The notes under the pieces are model-generated. The model worked only from the letters and a program-made list of their open reading frames with translations. It had not been told where the DNA came from and did no database searches. A stretch of 64,000 bases of DNA from Chloroflexota bacterium (GTDB lineage: Bacteria > Chloroflexota > Dehalococcoidia > Lucifugimonadales > JACPQL01): the NCBI GenBank assembly GCA_016190445.1, contig JACPQL010000011.1, forward strand, positions 48,562 to 112,561, given 5' to 3'. Positions 17,938-26,795 of this stretch are shown here, one piece after another. The position numbers were made by a program, and so were the translations under genes. Within the stretch, counting starts at the first letter, position 1; each line of letters begins with the position of its first letter.

Positions 17938-18517
17938 CGTTCTTTGCCAACAACTCTACGGCGGTCCGCATGCGCTTGAAGGCTTCCATAAGATCAAAGC
18001 TCCCAGAGCATTCGGAGAGGAGGGACAGAACATGCCCCTTGGTATTCTCTGAGTCGAAAACCCCTTGCCACACGACAGGCTGAAAGCCCGGTGCGGCGGC
18101 TTCCACTCGGCCTTCTTCACGCCTTGGCTCTTCAGCCGCTCTCACGGCAGCTCCCTCTCCCGGTCTTCTCAGCCACAAGAACACCTGGGGAGACTCCACG
18201 CCCAAAGCAAGCAGTTCCCGTCTATCTACCAAGAACAAGCGCGGCTTTCTTTGGATCCCGCTGACAAGCTGCCTCCCACACAACTCCGCACTGACGTATC
18301 CCTCTAGACCCGCCCCGAACAGGACCTTCTGCATCGGTGTCGGCTTTACAGGGGTGAGCACCCTGAACTCAAGGGGATACCCTCGTTGATCTGTCACCAT
18401 CGCGGACCCTATGTACCCGGCGCCATCGGCTGTTTCTTGAAAGGTCAGAAACCCCAACAATAGCACAGCAGAGGCATCTTGCCGGGCTCGCTCCTCTGGG
18501 CTGCGTTTCCCCGTCAT
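17921..18517 (-). CDS. Unknown protein coupled to the SNF2 helicase
   Basis: A 198-residue protein with no family I recognise. The N-terminal part (ASAVLLLGFLTF, GYIGSAMVTDQRGYPLEFRVLTPVKPT) reads as an alpha/beta fold. An acidic/basic linker (EEPRREEGRVEAAA) follows, then a C-terminal segment ending FKRMRTAVELLAKNDARYR. ATG 18517 follows AGGGGTG; the frame is open to GTG 18562. The last 17 bases overlap the SNF2 start, indicating coupled translation and probably a physical partnership. Composition is as low as in the helicase. It could be an adaptor or specificity subunit of that motor. Confidence 0.65.
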   Translation of the reverse strand: MTGKRSPEERARQDASAVLLLGFLTFQETADGAGYIGSAMVTDQRGYPLEFRVLTPVKPTPMQKVLFGAGLEGYVSAELCGRQLVSGIQRKPRLFLVDRRELLALGVESPQVFLWLRRPGEGAAVRAAEEPRREEGRVEAAAPGFQPVVWQGVFDSENTKGHVLSLLSECSGSFDLMEAFKRMRTAVELLAKNDARYR

Positions 18518-18618
18518 CTCTGCACCCCTACTGATTTTTTGGCCGGTGCAAATATACCACACAGCAAGAATTCGCAGTATCGCTTATCGCTGATCACCGC
18601 ATGAGCGCCCTTTGAACC

Positions 18619-18720
18619 TTGCAGGTATTGCCGAGGTCAAGGCACCTTAAGCTACCCAACCCCCGCTGCCGCACCCAGAAGTAGTGCGGGTATTTCTGAG
18701 CTTGCCCTTCCCCGCGCCGG
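18619..18720 (+). repeat. Dispersed repeat C, copy 1
   Basis: It shares TTGCAGGTATTGCCGAGGTC, CACCTTAAGCT, ACCCAGAA and CTTGCCCTT-like blocks in the same order with copy 2 at 53827-53935. The copies lie beside the SNF2 and the SIR2 loci respectively. Confidence 0.65.
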
Positions 18721-19007
18721 ACATGGGACCCGGCACTGCCAGGCAGGCCTTGACCCGATTATGGGCCGCTTCTTGGCCATTACTCAGTGCCCACGAAGCA
18801 CCGCATCACCGACTGGTGGTCCGGTGGAAACGGCATGATCATACCTACCACGCCTTCTTGGTCATCGCATGCCTCAAAGGGATTTTGGGATGGGTCCTGA
18901 CAGAATCGCTCAACGATAGACCCGCACATCCTCCGATGGACAACAGTAGCGTCTCAGTTTGCTATGCCAGGGAATAGGGGCTCTACCCGTCCTTCCGCGG
19001 AAGGACC

Positions 19008-19088
19008 CGTCACACCGGCGGAGGCCGGTGTCCAGATACAGCCATGGCTAAAATGCCCCGATGGATTCCGGCCTTCGCCGGAATGACG
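19008..19088. repeat. Short inverted-repeat element
   Basis: It starts CGTCACACCGGCG and ends CGCCGGAATGACG. The arms match at 11 of 13 positions, with internal GGAGGCCGGTGTCC and GGATTCCGGCC blocks. It is of the common bacterial kind built on a GGATTCCGGC core. Confidence 0.55.
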
Positions 19089-19233
19089 AACACCTACCTG
19101 ATACACTCCCTGGACAACGACATGCTTGACGTCAAACCCCAGAGACTGTAGCTTGATTAGGCCCCGGATGAAGGTGCGGAGGGCATCAGCAGCCGGGCAA
19201 GGGTTAACCCGGGAGATTGGAGCGCACCAGGCC

Positions 19234-20511
19234 ATGCAGATGGACCAGTTGCTCGACCGCGTTACGTTCCCAAGGATAGCCAGGGCAAGGCAGAAGTTCC
19301 CTGCTCGAAAGCCGGTAGACGTGGAGGCGGAGATAGAGCGCGAGCTGTCGCGCCCGGAGATCGCCTCAAAGGTGAAGCCCGGGCAAAGCGTGGCCGTGGC
19401 TTCGGGGAGCCGTGGCATCGCCTCCATACAAAAGATAACGCGGGCGGTGGTGACGCAGCTCAAAGAGATGGGGGCCGAGCCCTTTATCGTCCCGGCCATG
19501 GGGAGCCATGGCGGCGCCACGGCCGAGGGCCAGGTGAAAGTCCTTGCCCACCTGGGCATAACCGAGGAGACGGTGGGTGCGCCCATACGGTCTTCCATGG
19601 ATGTGGTAAGGCTGGGCACCTCCCCCTCCGGCGTACCGGTGTATTTTGATAAGCTGGCCAACTCTGCTGACGCGACGGTCCTCATCAACAGGGTCAAGCG
19701 GCATACGGGTTTCCGGGGTCCCGTCGAAAGCGGGCTTCTCAAGATGATGACCATCGGTCTTGGCAAAGAGAGAGGGGCCAACACGGTCCACGACCTGGGC
19801 TACGAGAGGTTCGGCGACCTCATCCCTGAGATGGGCAGGTGCATAGTCCAACACGGCAACGTGATATTCGGCGTGGCCACCGTGGAGAACGCTCAGGAGG
19901 AGGTGGCCAAGATCGTCGCAGTCGAGGCGCATCGGATCGAGGAGGTGGAGAGAGGGCTGTTGATAGAGGCCACCGAGATGATGCCCAGGATACTCTTCCC
20001 ACAGCTCGACGTGCTGGTGGTGCAGGAGATTGGCAAGAACATCAGCGGCACCGGCATGGACCCCAACGTGACGGGGCGGTTCATCGGCTATCTGGGGACG
20101 TCCGGGTCCAGGGCCCAGCGTGTGGTGGTGCTGGACCTCTCCGAGCAGACGTACGGCAACAGCCTGGGCATCGGGATGGCGGACATAACAACACAGCGGC
20201 TCGTGGACAAGACCGACTACCAGGTGGTGTACGTCAACGCGATGACGTCGCGCAGCATGGACAACGCCAAGATGCCCATGACGCTGGCCACGGACAAACA
20301 GGCAATTGCGGCGGCGATAGCCAGTTGCTTCGGTGTGGAGCCTGGCCAGCACAAGGTGATGTTCATCCAGAACACGTTGAAGCTGGAGGACGTCTACATC
20401 TCCAGCGCGCTGCTGGAAGAGGCCCAAGCCCGTGAGGACGTGGACGTGCTGGGAGAGCTTTTAGATATCCCCTTTGATGTGTCCGGGACGCTTTGTCTCC
20501 CGTTTGAGTGA
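19234..20511 (+). CDS. LarA-like (DUF2088, lactate racemase N-terminal) protein
   Basis: A 425-residue protein related to the N-terminal part of nickel-pincer lactate racemase and its DUF2088 relatives. Visible are VKPGQSVAVASGSRGI, FIVPAMGSHGGATAEGQ, LINRVKRHTGFRGPVESGLLKMMTIGLGK and DVLVVQEIGKNISGTGMDPNVTGR. The LarA DHHTA-type motif is not seen, so racemase activity is doubtful. The start is uncertain: ATG 19234 and 19240 lie close together, and the frame is open back to 19126 through repeat-flanked DNA. Metabolic genes of this family often sit in sugar-acid operons, but it stands alone here. Confidence 0.75.
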   Translation: MQMDQLLDRVTFPRIARARQKFPARKPVDVEAEIERELSRPEIASKVKPGQSVAVASGSRGIASIQKITRAVVTQLKEMGAEPFIVPAMGSHGGATAEGQVKVLAHLGITEETVGAPIRSSMDVVRLGTSPSGVPVYFDKLANSADATVLINRVKRHTGFRGPVESGLLKMMTIGLGKERGANTVHDLGYERFGDLIPEMGRCIVQHGNVIFGVATVENAQEEVAKIVAVEAHRIEEVERGLLIEATEMMPRILFPQLDVLVVQEIGKNISGTGMDPNVTGRFIGYLGTSGSRAQRVVVLDLSEQTYGNSLGIGMADITTQRLVDKTDYQVVYVNAMTSRSMDNAKMPMTLATDKQAIAAAIASCFGVEPGQHKVMFIQNTLKLEDVYISSALLEEAQAREDVDVLGELLDIPFDVSGTLCLPFE

Positions 20512-20532
20512 ACCAGGCTTTGCTGACATTGT

Positions 20533-20566
20533 CCGCTCGCCCTTCGACTGGCTCAGGGTGAGCGGG
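20533..20566. repeat. REP-like palindromic unit
   Basis: It reads CCGCTCGCCCTTCGAC, then GGCTCAGGGTGAGCGGG. The ends pair and the centre carries the TTCGAC.GGCTCAGGG core. The same core recurs at 29795-29824, inside the toxin gene at 31893, and at 37105-37160. Confidence 0.6.
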
Positions 20567-20678
20567 TGATATTGTTACGCTGCTACCGACGAACAGCGCC
20601 AGCCCCAGCTAAAGACTGCATGTCGTCAGCAGGATTGGGCCATTTAGAGTCTAGTCCCCGAAAAAGGACCCCGTTTTT

Positions 20679-20852
20679 GTCATTCTGAGGAGCCGCAGGC
20701 GACGAAGCAATCGGTCATGTCGCATAGCGGCGCCACCGGGGGATGGAAAACCCATAGATGCTCCGACTCTGTCGCGAGTCCTCGACGGAGTCGGGACTTC
20801 GTCGGCAGAAGAATGTTGAAGGCAGATGAGTTCAACCGACTCCTCAGCATGA
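20679..20852. repeat. MITE-like element with 13-bp terminal inverted repeats
   Basis: The left end GTCATTCTGAGGA pairs with the right end TCCTCAGCATGAC at 12 of 13 positions. The interior contains the hairpin CGACTCTGTCGCGAGTCC...GGAGTCGGGAC and no coding potential. Confidence 0.6.
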
Positions 20853-21002
20853 CAGCCCCTCCCCCAAGGCCTATTTTCACGCCGATCTGGCGGGGAGAGC
20901 GGAGCGCCACCCCAGGTTGCCACGGCCCTCCGGAGCGTGTGGCGAGGACTTCGAACCATCGGGCCTCGCAATGGCAGTCCGGCATGAGTTTCCTTACAGC
21001 CT

Positions 21003-21515
21003 TTAGCTGAGCTGCGGCGGAGGGCCCCAGGGGCGGACGGTGTGGAGGCCGGGCAGGCCTTCCAGCAGCTCCCTGGCCGTCTTGCCCAGAAGGGGGTGCA
21101 CCACGTCTCCCGCCACCTCCACCAGGGGCACCAGCACAAAGGGCCGCTCTGCCAAACGGGGATGGGGCACGGTCAGGTCCGGCAGAAGGACCTGCTGGTC
21201 TCCATATAACAGAATGTCCACGTCAATGGCCCGCGCGCCCCACCGGGGCCCCGGACGGCGGCCCACGCGCTCTTCGATGCCCTTGGCCAGGCGCAGCAGG
21301 TCTTCGGGAGAAAGGTCGGTGACACCTCGGCATACCAGGTTCAGGAACCTGGGCTGGGCCATGTAGCCCCAGGGCTCCGTCTCGTAGATGGCGGAGCAGG
21401 CGTCAATGCGGACACCCTCCGCCAACAACCCCAGCGCCAGACCCAGGTTCTCCTCCCGGTTGCCCAGGTTGCTCCCCAGGGCCATATAGACGGTAACGCT
21501 TGGAAACCTGTCCAT
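21003..21515 (-). CDS. folK: 2-amino-4-hydroxy-6-hydroxymethyldihydropteridine pyrophosphokinase
   Basis: A 170-residue HPPK: YMALGSNLGNREENL at the start, ETEPWGYMAQPRFLNLV, and the Mg/ATP motif RWGARAIDVDILLYGD followed by VPHPRLAERPFVLVPL. It transfers pyrophosphate from ATP to the pterin ahead of DHPS in folate synthesis. It lies nine bases after folP on the same strand and is co-transcribed with it. No folB lies between them, unlike many folP-folB-folK clusters; folB must be elsewhere or fused elsewhere. Confidence 0.93.
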   Translation of the reverse strand: MDRFPSVTVYMALGSNLGNREENLGLALGLLAEGVRIDACSAIYETEPWGYMAQPRFLNLVCRGVTDLSPEDLLRLAKGIEERVGRRPGPRWGARAIDVDILLYGDQQVLLPDLTVPHPRLAERPFVLVPLVEVAGDVVHPLLGKTARELLEGLPGLHTVRPWGPPPQLS

Positions 21516-21524
21516 GTATACTCC

Positions 21525-22364
21525 TCAGGAGGGACGTTGCCAGCCGCGCACAATGGCGTCGGCCATGCGGGCCACCCGCGCCATTTCTCTCACGTCGTGC
21601 ACCCGCACGATGTCGGCCCCCTGCGCAATGCCCAGGGCCACCGTAGCCGCGGTACCCTCCACCCGCTGGTCGGCGGGCAGCCCCAGGACCAGGCCGATGG
21701 TGGACTTGCGAGAGGTCCCCAGAAGCAGAGGCCTGCCCAGGGTGCGCAGCTCGCCCAGGCGGCGCAGCACCTCCAGGTTCTGCTCCGCCGTCTTGCCGAA
21801 GCCGATGCCAGGGTCCAGGACGATCTCCTCCGCCACAACCCCCGCCTCTAGCGCCGTGTCCATGCTCCAGCGCAAGCTCCGCATGATGTCGGGGAGAAGG
21901 TCCGCGTACTCCGTCCCTTGCTGGTTGTGCATCAGGATGAGGCCCGCGCCCGTCTCCGCGGCCACGCGAGCGATATCAGGGTCGCGCTTCAGACCCCACA
22001 CATCGTTGATGATGGAGGCGCCCGCCTCCAGGGCCCGGCGGGCCACCTGGCTCTTGTAAGTGTCAATGCTTATGGGCAGTCGGACCTCAGCGGCCAGAAG
22101 CTCCAGCACAGGCATCACCCGCCGGAGCTCCTCGTCGGCGGAGACAGGCATATGGCCAGGCCGGGTGGACTCGCCACCCACGTCCAGCAGGTCGGCCCCG
22201 TCCTCCTGGAACCGCAGGGCCTGATCCAGGGCTCTCCTGGGGTCCCCGGCCATGCCATCCCCGGAGAAGGAGTCGGGGGTGACGTTCATGATGCCCATGA
22301 CGTAGGTCCGCTGCCCCCACCGGAGGGCCCGCAGGGGGCTGGTCCTGCTCGCCACTTCCTTCAT
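21525..22364 (-). CDS. folP: Dihydropteroate synthase
   Basis: A 279-residue TIM-barrel enzyme joining pABA and the pterin pyrophosphate. Signatures: MGIMNVTPDSFSGDG, DLLDVGGESTRPG, SIDTYKSQVARRAL, INDVWGL, LMHNQQG, DPGIGFGKT and GTSRKS, VRVHDVRE. ATG 22364 is chosen for GTGGGAGAGG directly before it; an in-frame ATG at 22397 lacks a comparable site. It is first in the folP-folK unit and divergent from the carboxylase gene. Confidence 0.94.
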   Translation of the reverse strand: MKEVASRTSPLRALRWGQRTYVMGIMNVTPDSFSGDGMAGDPRRALDQALRFQEDGADLLDVGGESTRPGHMPVSADEELRRVMPVLELLAAEVRLPISIDTYKSQVARRALEAGASIINDVWGLKRDPDIARVAAETGAGLILMHNQQGTEYADLLPDIMRSLRWSMDTALEAGVVAEEIVLDPGIGFGKTAEQNLEVLRRLGELRTLGRPLLLGTSRKSTIGLVLGLPADQRVEGTAATVALGIAQGADIVRVHDVREMARVARMADAIVRGWQRPS

Positions 22365-22528
22365 GCCTCTCCCACACCACTCAGCTATGGAATTCATTGT
22401 ACACCACTTTTCGCAGATTTGATTTGTCCCGTTCTTGCACTCCGGCCCAACCCGTGCTAACATAGCCGAAATTTGGGAGGAGGGGGTAGGAGTCGTACTT
22501 ATCTTCTTTTTTCGGGAGCGTGTAGACC

Positions 22529-24091
22529 GTGGCCGTACATAGAAAGACTAGCGAGAACTTGGAGGAGTTAGAGCGGAGGCGAGAGGAGGCACTCAAGGGC
22601 GGCGGGCTCCGCCGGATTCAACAGCAGCACGCCAAGGGTAAGCTCACTGCGCGGGAGCGCGTCAAGCTGCTGGTGGACGAGAGCACCTTTCAGGAGCTGG
22701 ACCAGTTTGCCACCCGCCGGCCCACGGAGTTCGACACAGACCCGCAGCGGTACCCCGGCGATGCCGTGGTCACCGGCCATGGCAGGATCAATGGGCGGCC
22801 CACCTTTGTTTTCGCCCAGGACTTCACGGTATTCGGCGGCTCTCTCTCTGAAGTAGTGGGCGAAAAGATATGCAAGATCATGGACCTGGCCATGAAGAAC
22901 GGGACGCCCGTCGTGGGGCTCAACGACTCGGGGGGCGCTCGCATCCAGGAAGGCGTGCTGAGCCTCGCTGGCTATGGCGATATATTTCTGCGCAACACCC
23001 TGGCCTCTGGGGTGGTGCCGCAGATATCTGTTATCCTGGGGCCCTGCGCCGGCGGTGCCGTTTACTCGCCAGCCATCACCGACTTCGTTTTCATGGTGAA
23101 GGGCATTGGGCAGATGTACATCACCGGGCCCGATGTCATCAAGGCGGTAACGGGGGAGGAGATCTCCCACGATGAGCTGGGCGGTGCCGACAGCCACTCC
23201 CGCCTCAGCGGGGTGGCCCACTTCGCCTTTGACAACGAAGAGGAGTGCATGGAGCAGGTCCGGCGCCTCCTCAGCTTCCTGCCCCAGAACAACATGGAAG
23301 ACCCGCCTCTTGGGGACACCTTCGACGACCCCGGCCGCACTGAACCTGATCTGCGCACCCTCGTCCCCGACGACTCCGCCAAGGCCTACGACATGAAGGA
23401 GGTCATCACCAGGGTGGTGGACCACGGCGACTTCATGGAGGTGCACCAGCAGTTCGCCCAGAACATAATCGTTGGCTTCGCCAGGCTGAACGGGAGGACT
23501 GTGGGTGTCGTGGCCCAGCAGCCGGCGTACCTGGCGGGCGTCCTGGACATTGACGCATCGGTGAAGGCGGCGCGTTTCGTCCGCTTCTGCGACGCCTTCA
23601 ACATCCCTCTGTTGACGTTTGTGGACGTGCCGGGCTTCATGCCGGGCAAGTCGCAGGAGTACGGGGGCATCATCCGCCACGGGGCCAAGCTTCTGTACGC
23701 TTACGCCGAGGCCACGGTGCCCAAGCTGACGGTGCTGACCCGCAAGGCGTATGGGGGCGCCTACGTGGTCATGAGCAGCAAGCACCTGCGCGGCGACGTC
23801 AACTACGCCTGGCCAACGGCGGAGATAGCCGTAATGGGCCCGGAGGGCGCAGTCAGCGTAATCTTCCGGGACCGCATAGCAAAGGCCGAGGACCCGTCCC
23901 TGGTGCGGGCCCAGCTTGCCGAGGAGTTCCGGGAGCAGTTCGCAAACCCGTATATCGCGGCAGCCCATGGCTACCTGGACGATGTCATAGACCCCGCCGA
24001 GACGCGCCCCAAGCTCATCCACGCCATGGACATGCTCCAGAACAAGCGTGATTCACTGCCCCCCAAGAAACACGGGAACATCCCCCTCTAG
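22529..24091 (+). CDS. Acyl-CoA carboxylase carboxyltransferase (beta) subunit
   Basis: A 520-residue biotin-dependent carboxyltransferase of the PccB/MmdA/AccD5 type. It has [70 protein letters not shown], the AYGGAYVVM oxyanion region and [17 protein letters not shown]. It moves carboxyl from carboxybiotin to propionyl-, acetyl- or methylmalonyl-CoA; the substrate cannot be told from the active site. The start is a GTG (22529) with GGGAG upstream. A small partner-like gene follows by 11 bases. No biotin carboxylase or carrier is in the window. Confidence 0.92.
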   Translation: MAVHRKTSENLEELERRREEALKGGGLRRIQQQHAKGKLTARERVKLLVDESTFQELDQFATRRPTEFDTDPQRYPGDAVVTGHGRINGRPTFVFAQDFTVFGGSLSEVVGEKICKIMDLAMKNGTPVVGLNDSGGARIQEGVLSLAGYGDIFLRNTLASGVVPQISVILGPCAGGAVYSPAITDFVFMVKGIGQMYITGPDVIKAVTGEEISHDELGGADSHSRLSGVAHFAFDNEEECMEQVRRLLSFLPQNNMEDPPLGDTFDDPGRTEPDLRTLVPDDSAKAYDMKEVITRVVDHGDFMEVHQQFAQNIIVGFARLNGRTVGVVAQQPAYLAGVLDIDASVKAARFVRFCDAFNIPLLTFVDVPGFMPGKSQEYGGIIRHGAKLLYAYAEATVPKLTVLTRKAYGGAYVVMSSKHLRGDVNYAWPTAEIAVMGPEGAVSVIFRDRIAKAEDPSLVRAQLAEEFREQFANPYIAAAHGYLDDVIDPAETRPKLIHAMDMLQNKRDSLPPKKHGNIPL

Positions 24092-24102
24092 GGGCAGCTA
24101 CT

Positions 24103-24315
24103 ATGCGAGACGCCGAGCGAGACCGGAGCGAGTTCTCTGCAACCCTGGCCGCAGTGGAGGCCTACCTGCGCGGGCAGCGCAGGCGGCGCCAGCCGCGGGT
24201 GCCGCGCCCCAGCGACCCCTCGTGGCGCAACGCGCTTTTTCAACAGCAGCGCCGCGAATACCTCCGCCGCTCACTGCGCTGGGGAGGCTTGGGCCCCAAT
24301 GAACGACGCGCCTGA
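24103..24315 (+). CDS. Small Arg-rich protein after the carboxylase, possible epsilon-type subunit
   Basis: A 70-residue basic protein. Residues 1-25 (EFSATLAAVEAYLRG) form a helix reminiscent of the small epsilon/AccE subunits that accompany actinobacterial acyl-CoA carboxylases, with a Pro/Arg-rich tail ending in SW and RW motifs. Position directly behind the beta subunit is the main argument; sequence similarity is weak. Confidence 0.5.
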   Translation: MRDAERDRSEFSATLAAVEAYLRGQRRRRQPRVPRPSDPSWRNALFQQQRREYLRRSLRWGGLGPNERRA

Positions 24316-24413
24316 CCTTTTCCGCCTCCACCTCTCCCTCACCGGCTAGGAACGCGGCATAGCGGCCCAAGGTTTCGTCTATACCTCGGCCTCCTTTCTT
24401 CCGTTTGCCTTCC

Positions 24414-24441
24414 TTGCCTAGCGGCCTGACCCTGCTATAAT
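24414..24441 (+). promoter_or_regulatory. Candidate promoter for the TCA gene block
   Basis: TTGCCT (24414-24419) and TATAAT (24436-24441), 16 bases apart. The start codon of the isocitrate dehydrogenase gene is at 24533. Confidence 0.55.
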
Positions 24442-24532
24442 AGTGCCGCAACTCCATCCGCGGGGCGTCGAACATCTACCATCACTCCTACGACTTCCGC
24501 CCATACTCCAGCGGTGGAGGAAGGAGACAGCG

Positions 24533-25738
24533 GTGTCCTACGTGCAAGCCATAGAAGCAGCCAAGCAGCAGTTCGGTAAGGTCCTGGAACAGCAGCTAGC
24601 GCGGGTGGAGCGTCTGAAGGCGGAGGAGCCCTGGACCGACTTCAGCAAGGTCAAGCCCATCGTTGTTGGGATCATCGGCGGTGACGGCATCGGCCCATAC
24701 ATAGCTGCCGAGTCCCAGCGGGTCCTGGAATACCTCCTGAGCCAGCAGGTGAACAGCGGTAAGGTGAAGTTCCGTGTCATCGAGGGGCTAACCATCGAGA
24801 ACCGGGCGGCGCACCTGAAGTCCATCCCCGACGACGTGCTGGCGGAGATCAAGACGTGCCACGTCACCCTGAAGGGGCCAACCCACACCCCAGAGCAAGG
24901 TGACGGCTGGCCCAATCTGGAGAGCGCCAATGTCGCCATGCGCAAGGAACTGGACCTCTTCGCCAACGTTCGCCCCGTTCGGATTCCCCAGGAGAAGATT
25001 GACTGGACCTTCTTCCGCGAGAACACGGAGGACGTCTACGCAGTGGGGAGCCAGGGCGTCAGCGTGACCCCTGACCTGGCGGTGGACTTCAGGGTGATCA
25101 GCGGCCCGGGCTCGGAGCGCATCATAGAGGCGGCCTTCGCCCACGCCAAGCGCGTGGGCAAGACGAGAGTTGCCATCGTCACCAAGGCCAACATCGTCAA
25201 GACCAGCGACGGTCTTTTCCTCGATATGGCCAGAAAGGTGGCGGCGAGGTACCCAGGAATCTCCTGGGAGGGCTGGTACATAGACATCATGACGGCTAAG
25301 CTGCTGGACACGGCCCGGCGCAGCGACTTCCAGGTGTTCGCCCTGCCCAACCTGTACGGCGACATCCTCACCGACGAGGCGGCGCAGATCCAGGGGGGCG
25401 TGGGTACGGCTGGCAGCGCCAACCTCGGCAAGAGGTACTCCATGTTCGAGGCCATCCACGGTAGCGCGCCTCGCATGGTGAAGGAGGGCCGCGCCCAGTT
25501 CGCCGACCCCAGCTCCATGATCCGCGCCGGCGCCATGCTCATGGACCACATCGGCTTCCCCAAACTGGCGGACAGGCTCAACAAGGCACTGGAGGTCTGT
25601 GGCCAGTACGAACGGAAGCTGGTCATCACCGGCCGCAGCACCGGGTGCACAGGGAAAGAGTTCGGCGACTACCTGATGAGCACTGTGGAGGACCCCAGGC
25701 TGGAGGAACGCTGGGAGAAGTACACACGCGCCGTCTAA
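24533..25738 (+). CDS. icd: Isocitrate/isopropylmalate dehydrogenase family, probably isocitrate dehydrogenase
   Basis: A 401-residue beta-decarboxylating dehydrogenase. It has IGGDGIGP, HVTLKGPTHTPEQG, the substrate Arg series in RKELDLFANVRPVR, RENTEDVYAVGS, VTKANIVKTSDGLF with catalytic Lys, and NLYGDILTDEAAQIQGGVG, then FEAIHGSAPRM. The neighbouring malate dehydrogenase and fumarase favour isocitrate over isopropylmalate. Coenzyme choice (NAD or NADP) is not decided. The start is GTG 24533 after GGAGGAAGGAGAC; the frame is open 30 codons upstream without a site. It heads the icd-mdh-fumA-fumB block. Confidence 0.87.
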   Translation: MSYVQAIEAAKQQFGKVLEQQLARVERLKAEEPWTDFSKVKPIVVGIIGGDGIGPYIAAESQRVLEYLLSQQVNSGKVKFRVIEGLTIENRAAHLKSIPDDVLAEIKTCHVTLKGPTHTPEQGDGWPNLESANVAMRKELDLFANVRPVRIPQEKIDWTFFRENTEDVYAVGSQGVSVTPDLAVDFRVISGPGSERIIEAAFAHAKRVGKTRVAIVTKANIVKTSDGLFLDMARKVAARYPGISWEGWYIDIMTAKLLDTARRSDFQVFALPNLYGDILTDEAAQIQGGVGTAGSANLGKRYSMFEAIHGSAPRMVKEGRAQFADPSSMIRAGAMLMDHIGFPKLADRLNKALEVCGQYERKLVITGRSTGCTGKEFGDYLMSTVEDPRLEERWEKYTRAV

Positions 25739-25833
25739 CTCATCAAGTGGAAAGCCACTGGGCACTCTCGTGAATCCCCGGGGCATATGGTGATTCGGAA
25801 CGCCCGGCTGGGCGTAAGGAGGGTCGAAAGGCC

Positions 25834-26769
25834 ATGCGTAAGAAGGTAACGGTCGTCGGTGCGGGGAACGTGGGAGCAACCACGGCGGTGAAGCTCTTCG
25901 AGCGTGGCTACATGGACGTGGTCCTGGTGGACATAGTGGAGGACATGCCCCAGGGCAAAGCGCTGGATGCCCTTGAGTCCGGGCCCGTGGTGGGCTCCGA
26001 CGCCCAGATAAGAGGGGCCAACAGCTATGAGCCGACGGCGGGGTCCGACATTGTGGTCATCACCTCAGGGGTGGCCCGCAAGCCCGGCATGAGCCGAGAC
26101 GACCTGCTCGCCACCAACGCCAAGATAATCAGCGATGTCACCAAGCAGGTGACCCGGCATTCGCCAAACGCCATCCTTGTGATAGTGACCAACCCCTTGG
26201 ACGCCATGGTGTACCACGCCTTCAAGGTGAGCGGCCTCCCCAAGAACCGGGTGCTGGGCATGGCGGGCATCCTGGACACGGCGCGCTTCCGCACCTTCCT
26301 GGCCCAGGAGCTGAAGGTGTCGGTGAGAGAGGTGCAGGCATACGTGCTGGGCGGCCACGGCGACCTGATGGTGCCCCTGGTGAACTACACCACTGTGGGC
26401 GGCGTGCCTGTGGGCCGGCTCCTGGACCAGGCCACCATTGACAGGATTGTGAAGCGCACCCAGGACGGCGGCGGCGAGATAGTGCGCCTGCTCAAGACGG
26501 GCAGCGCCTACTACGCGCCAGCCGCGGCGACCGTGGAGATGGTGGACGCCATGCTCCTTGACCAGAAGCGCATCCTTCCCTGTGCCGCGTACCTGGATGG
26601 AGAGTATGGGATCCGTGGTCTCTTCATAGGTGTTCCGGTGAAGCTCGGCGCCGGCGGTGTGGAGCAGGTGGTGGAGCTGGAGCTGACCAGTGCCCAGAAG
26701 CAGGCCCTCCAGAAGTCCGCCGACGCCGTCCGGGAGCTGATCGGGGCCATGGAGAGGGTCGCGGCCTAG
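25834..26769 (+). CDS. mdh: Malate dehydrogenase
   Basis: A 311-residue LDH/MDH-fold enzyme of the LDH-like MDH group. NAD site [10 protein letters not shown], Asp in [13 protein letters not shown], substrate Arg region [33 protein letters not shown], and catalytic His in [11 protein letters not shown]. The Arg at the specificity loop fits malate rather than lactate. AAGGAGGGTCGAAAGG precedes the ATG. It oxidises malate to oxaloacetate with NAD, next to the fumarase that makes malate. Confidence 0.93.
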   Translation: MRKKVTVVGAGNVGATTAVKLFERGYMDVVLVDIVEDMPQGKALDALESGPVVGSDAQIRGANSYEPTAGSDIVVITSGVARKPGMSRDDLLATNAKIISDVTKQVTRHSPNAILVIVTNPLDAMVYHAFKVSGLPKNRVLGMAGILDTARFRTFLAQELKVSVREVQAYVLGGHGDLMVPLVNYTTVGGVPVGRLLDQATIDRIVKRTQDGGGEIVRLLKTGSAYYAPAAATVEMVDAMLLDQKRILPCAAYLDGEYGIRGLFIGVPVKLGAGGVEQVVELELTSAQKQALQKSADAVRELIGAMERVAA

Positions 26770-26795
26770 CCGGTGCGCTGGGAGGAGCAGGTAAA

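Larger units (their letters stand above)
18518..19233. other. Repeat-bearing intergenic region
   Basis: This is the upstream side of the SNF2 unit and of the rightward LarA-like gene. It contains a dispersed repeat (18619-18720), an 18-bp perfect palindrome (18989-19006) and a small inverted-repeat element (19008-19088). A frame at 18684-18977 gives no recognisable protein. Confidence 0.5.
20512..21002. other. Repeat-filled intergenic region between convergent genes
   Basis: No gene is supported. It holds a palindromic CGCTCGCCCTTCGAC-type unit (20533-20566), a terminal-inverted-repeat element (20679-20852) and a segment (about 20893-20977) whose complement shares GCGAGGCCCGA and GGAGGGCCGTGGCAA with the element at 55472-55576. 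Confidence 0.55.

Noticed and set aside
18684..18977. A 97-codon frame upstream of the LarA-like gene
   Set aside because: It starts in repeat C and has no recognisable content. It may be a relic but cannot be supported.
22568..24022. A 484-codon frame opposite the carboxylase gene
   Set aside because: Antisense shadow; composition mirrors the codons of the real gene.
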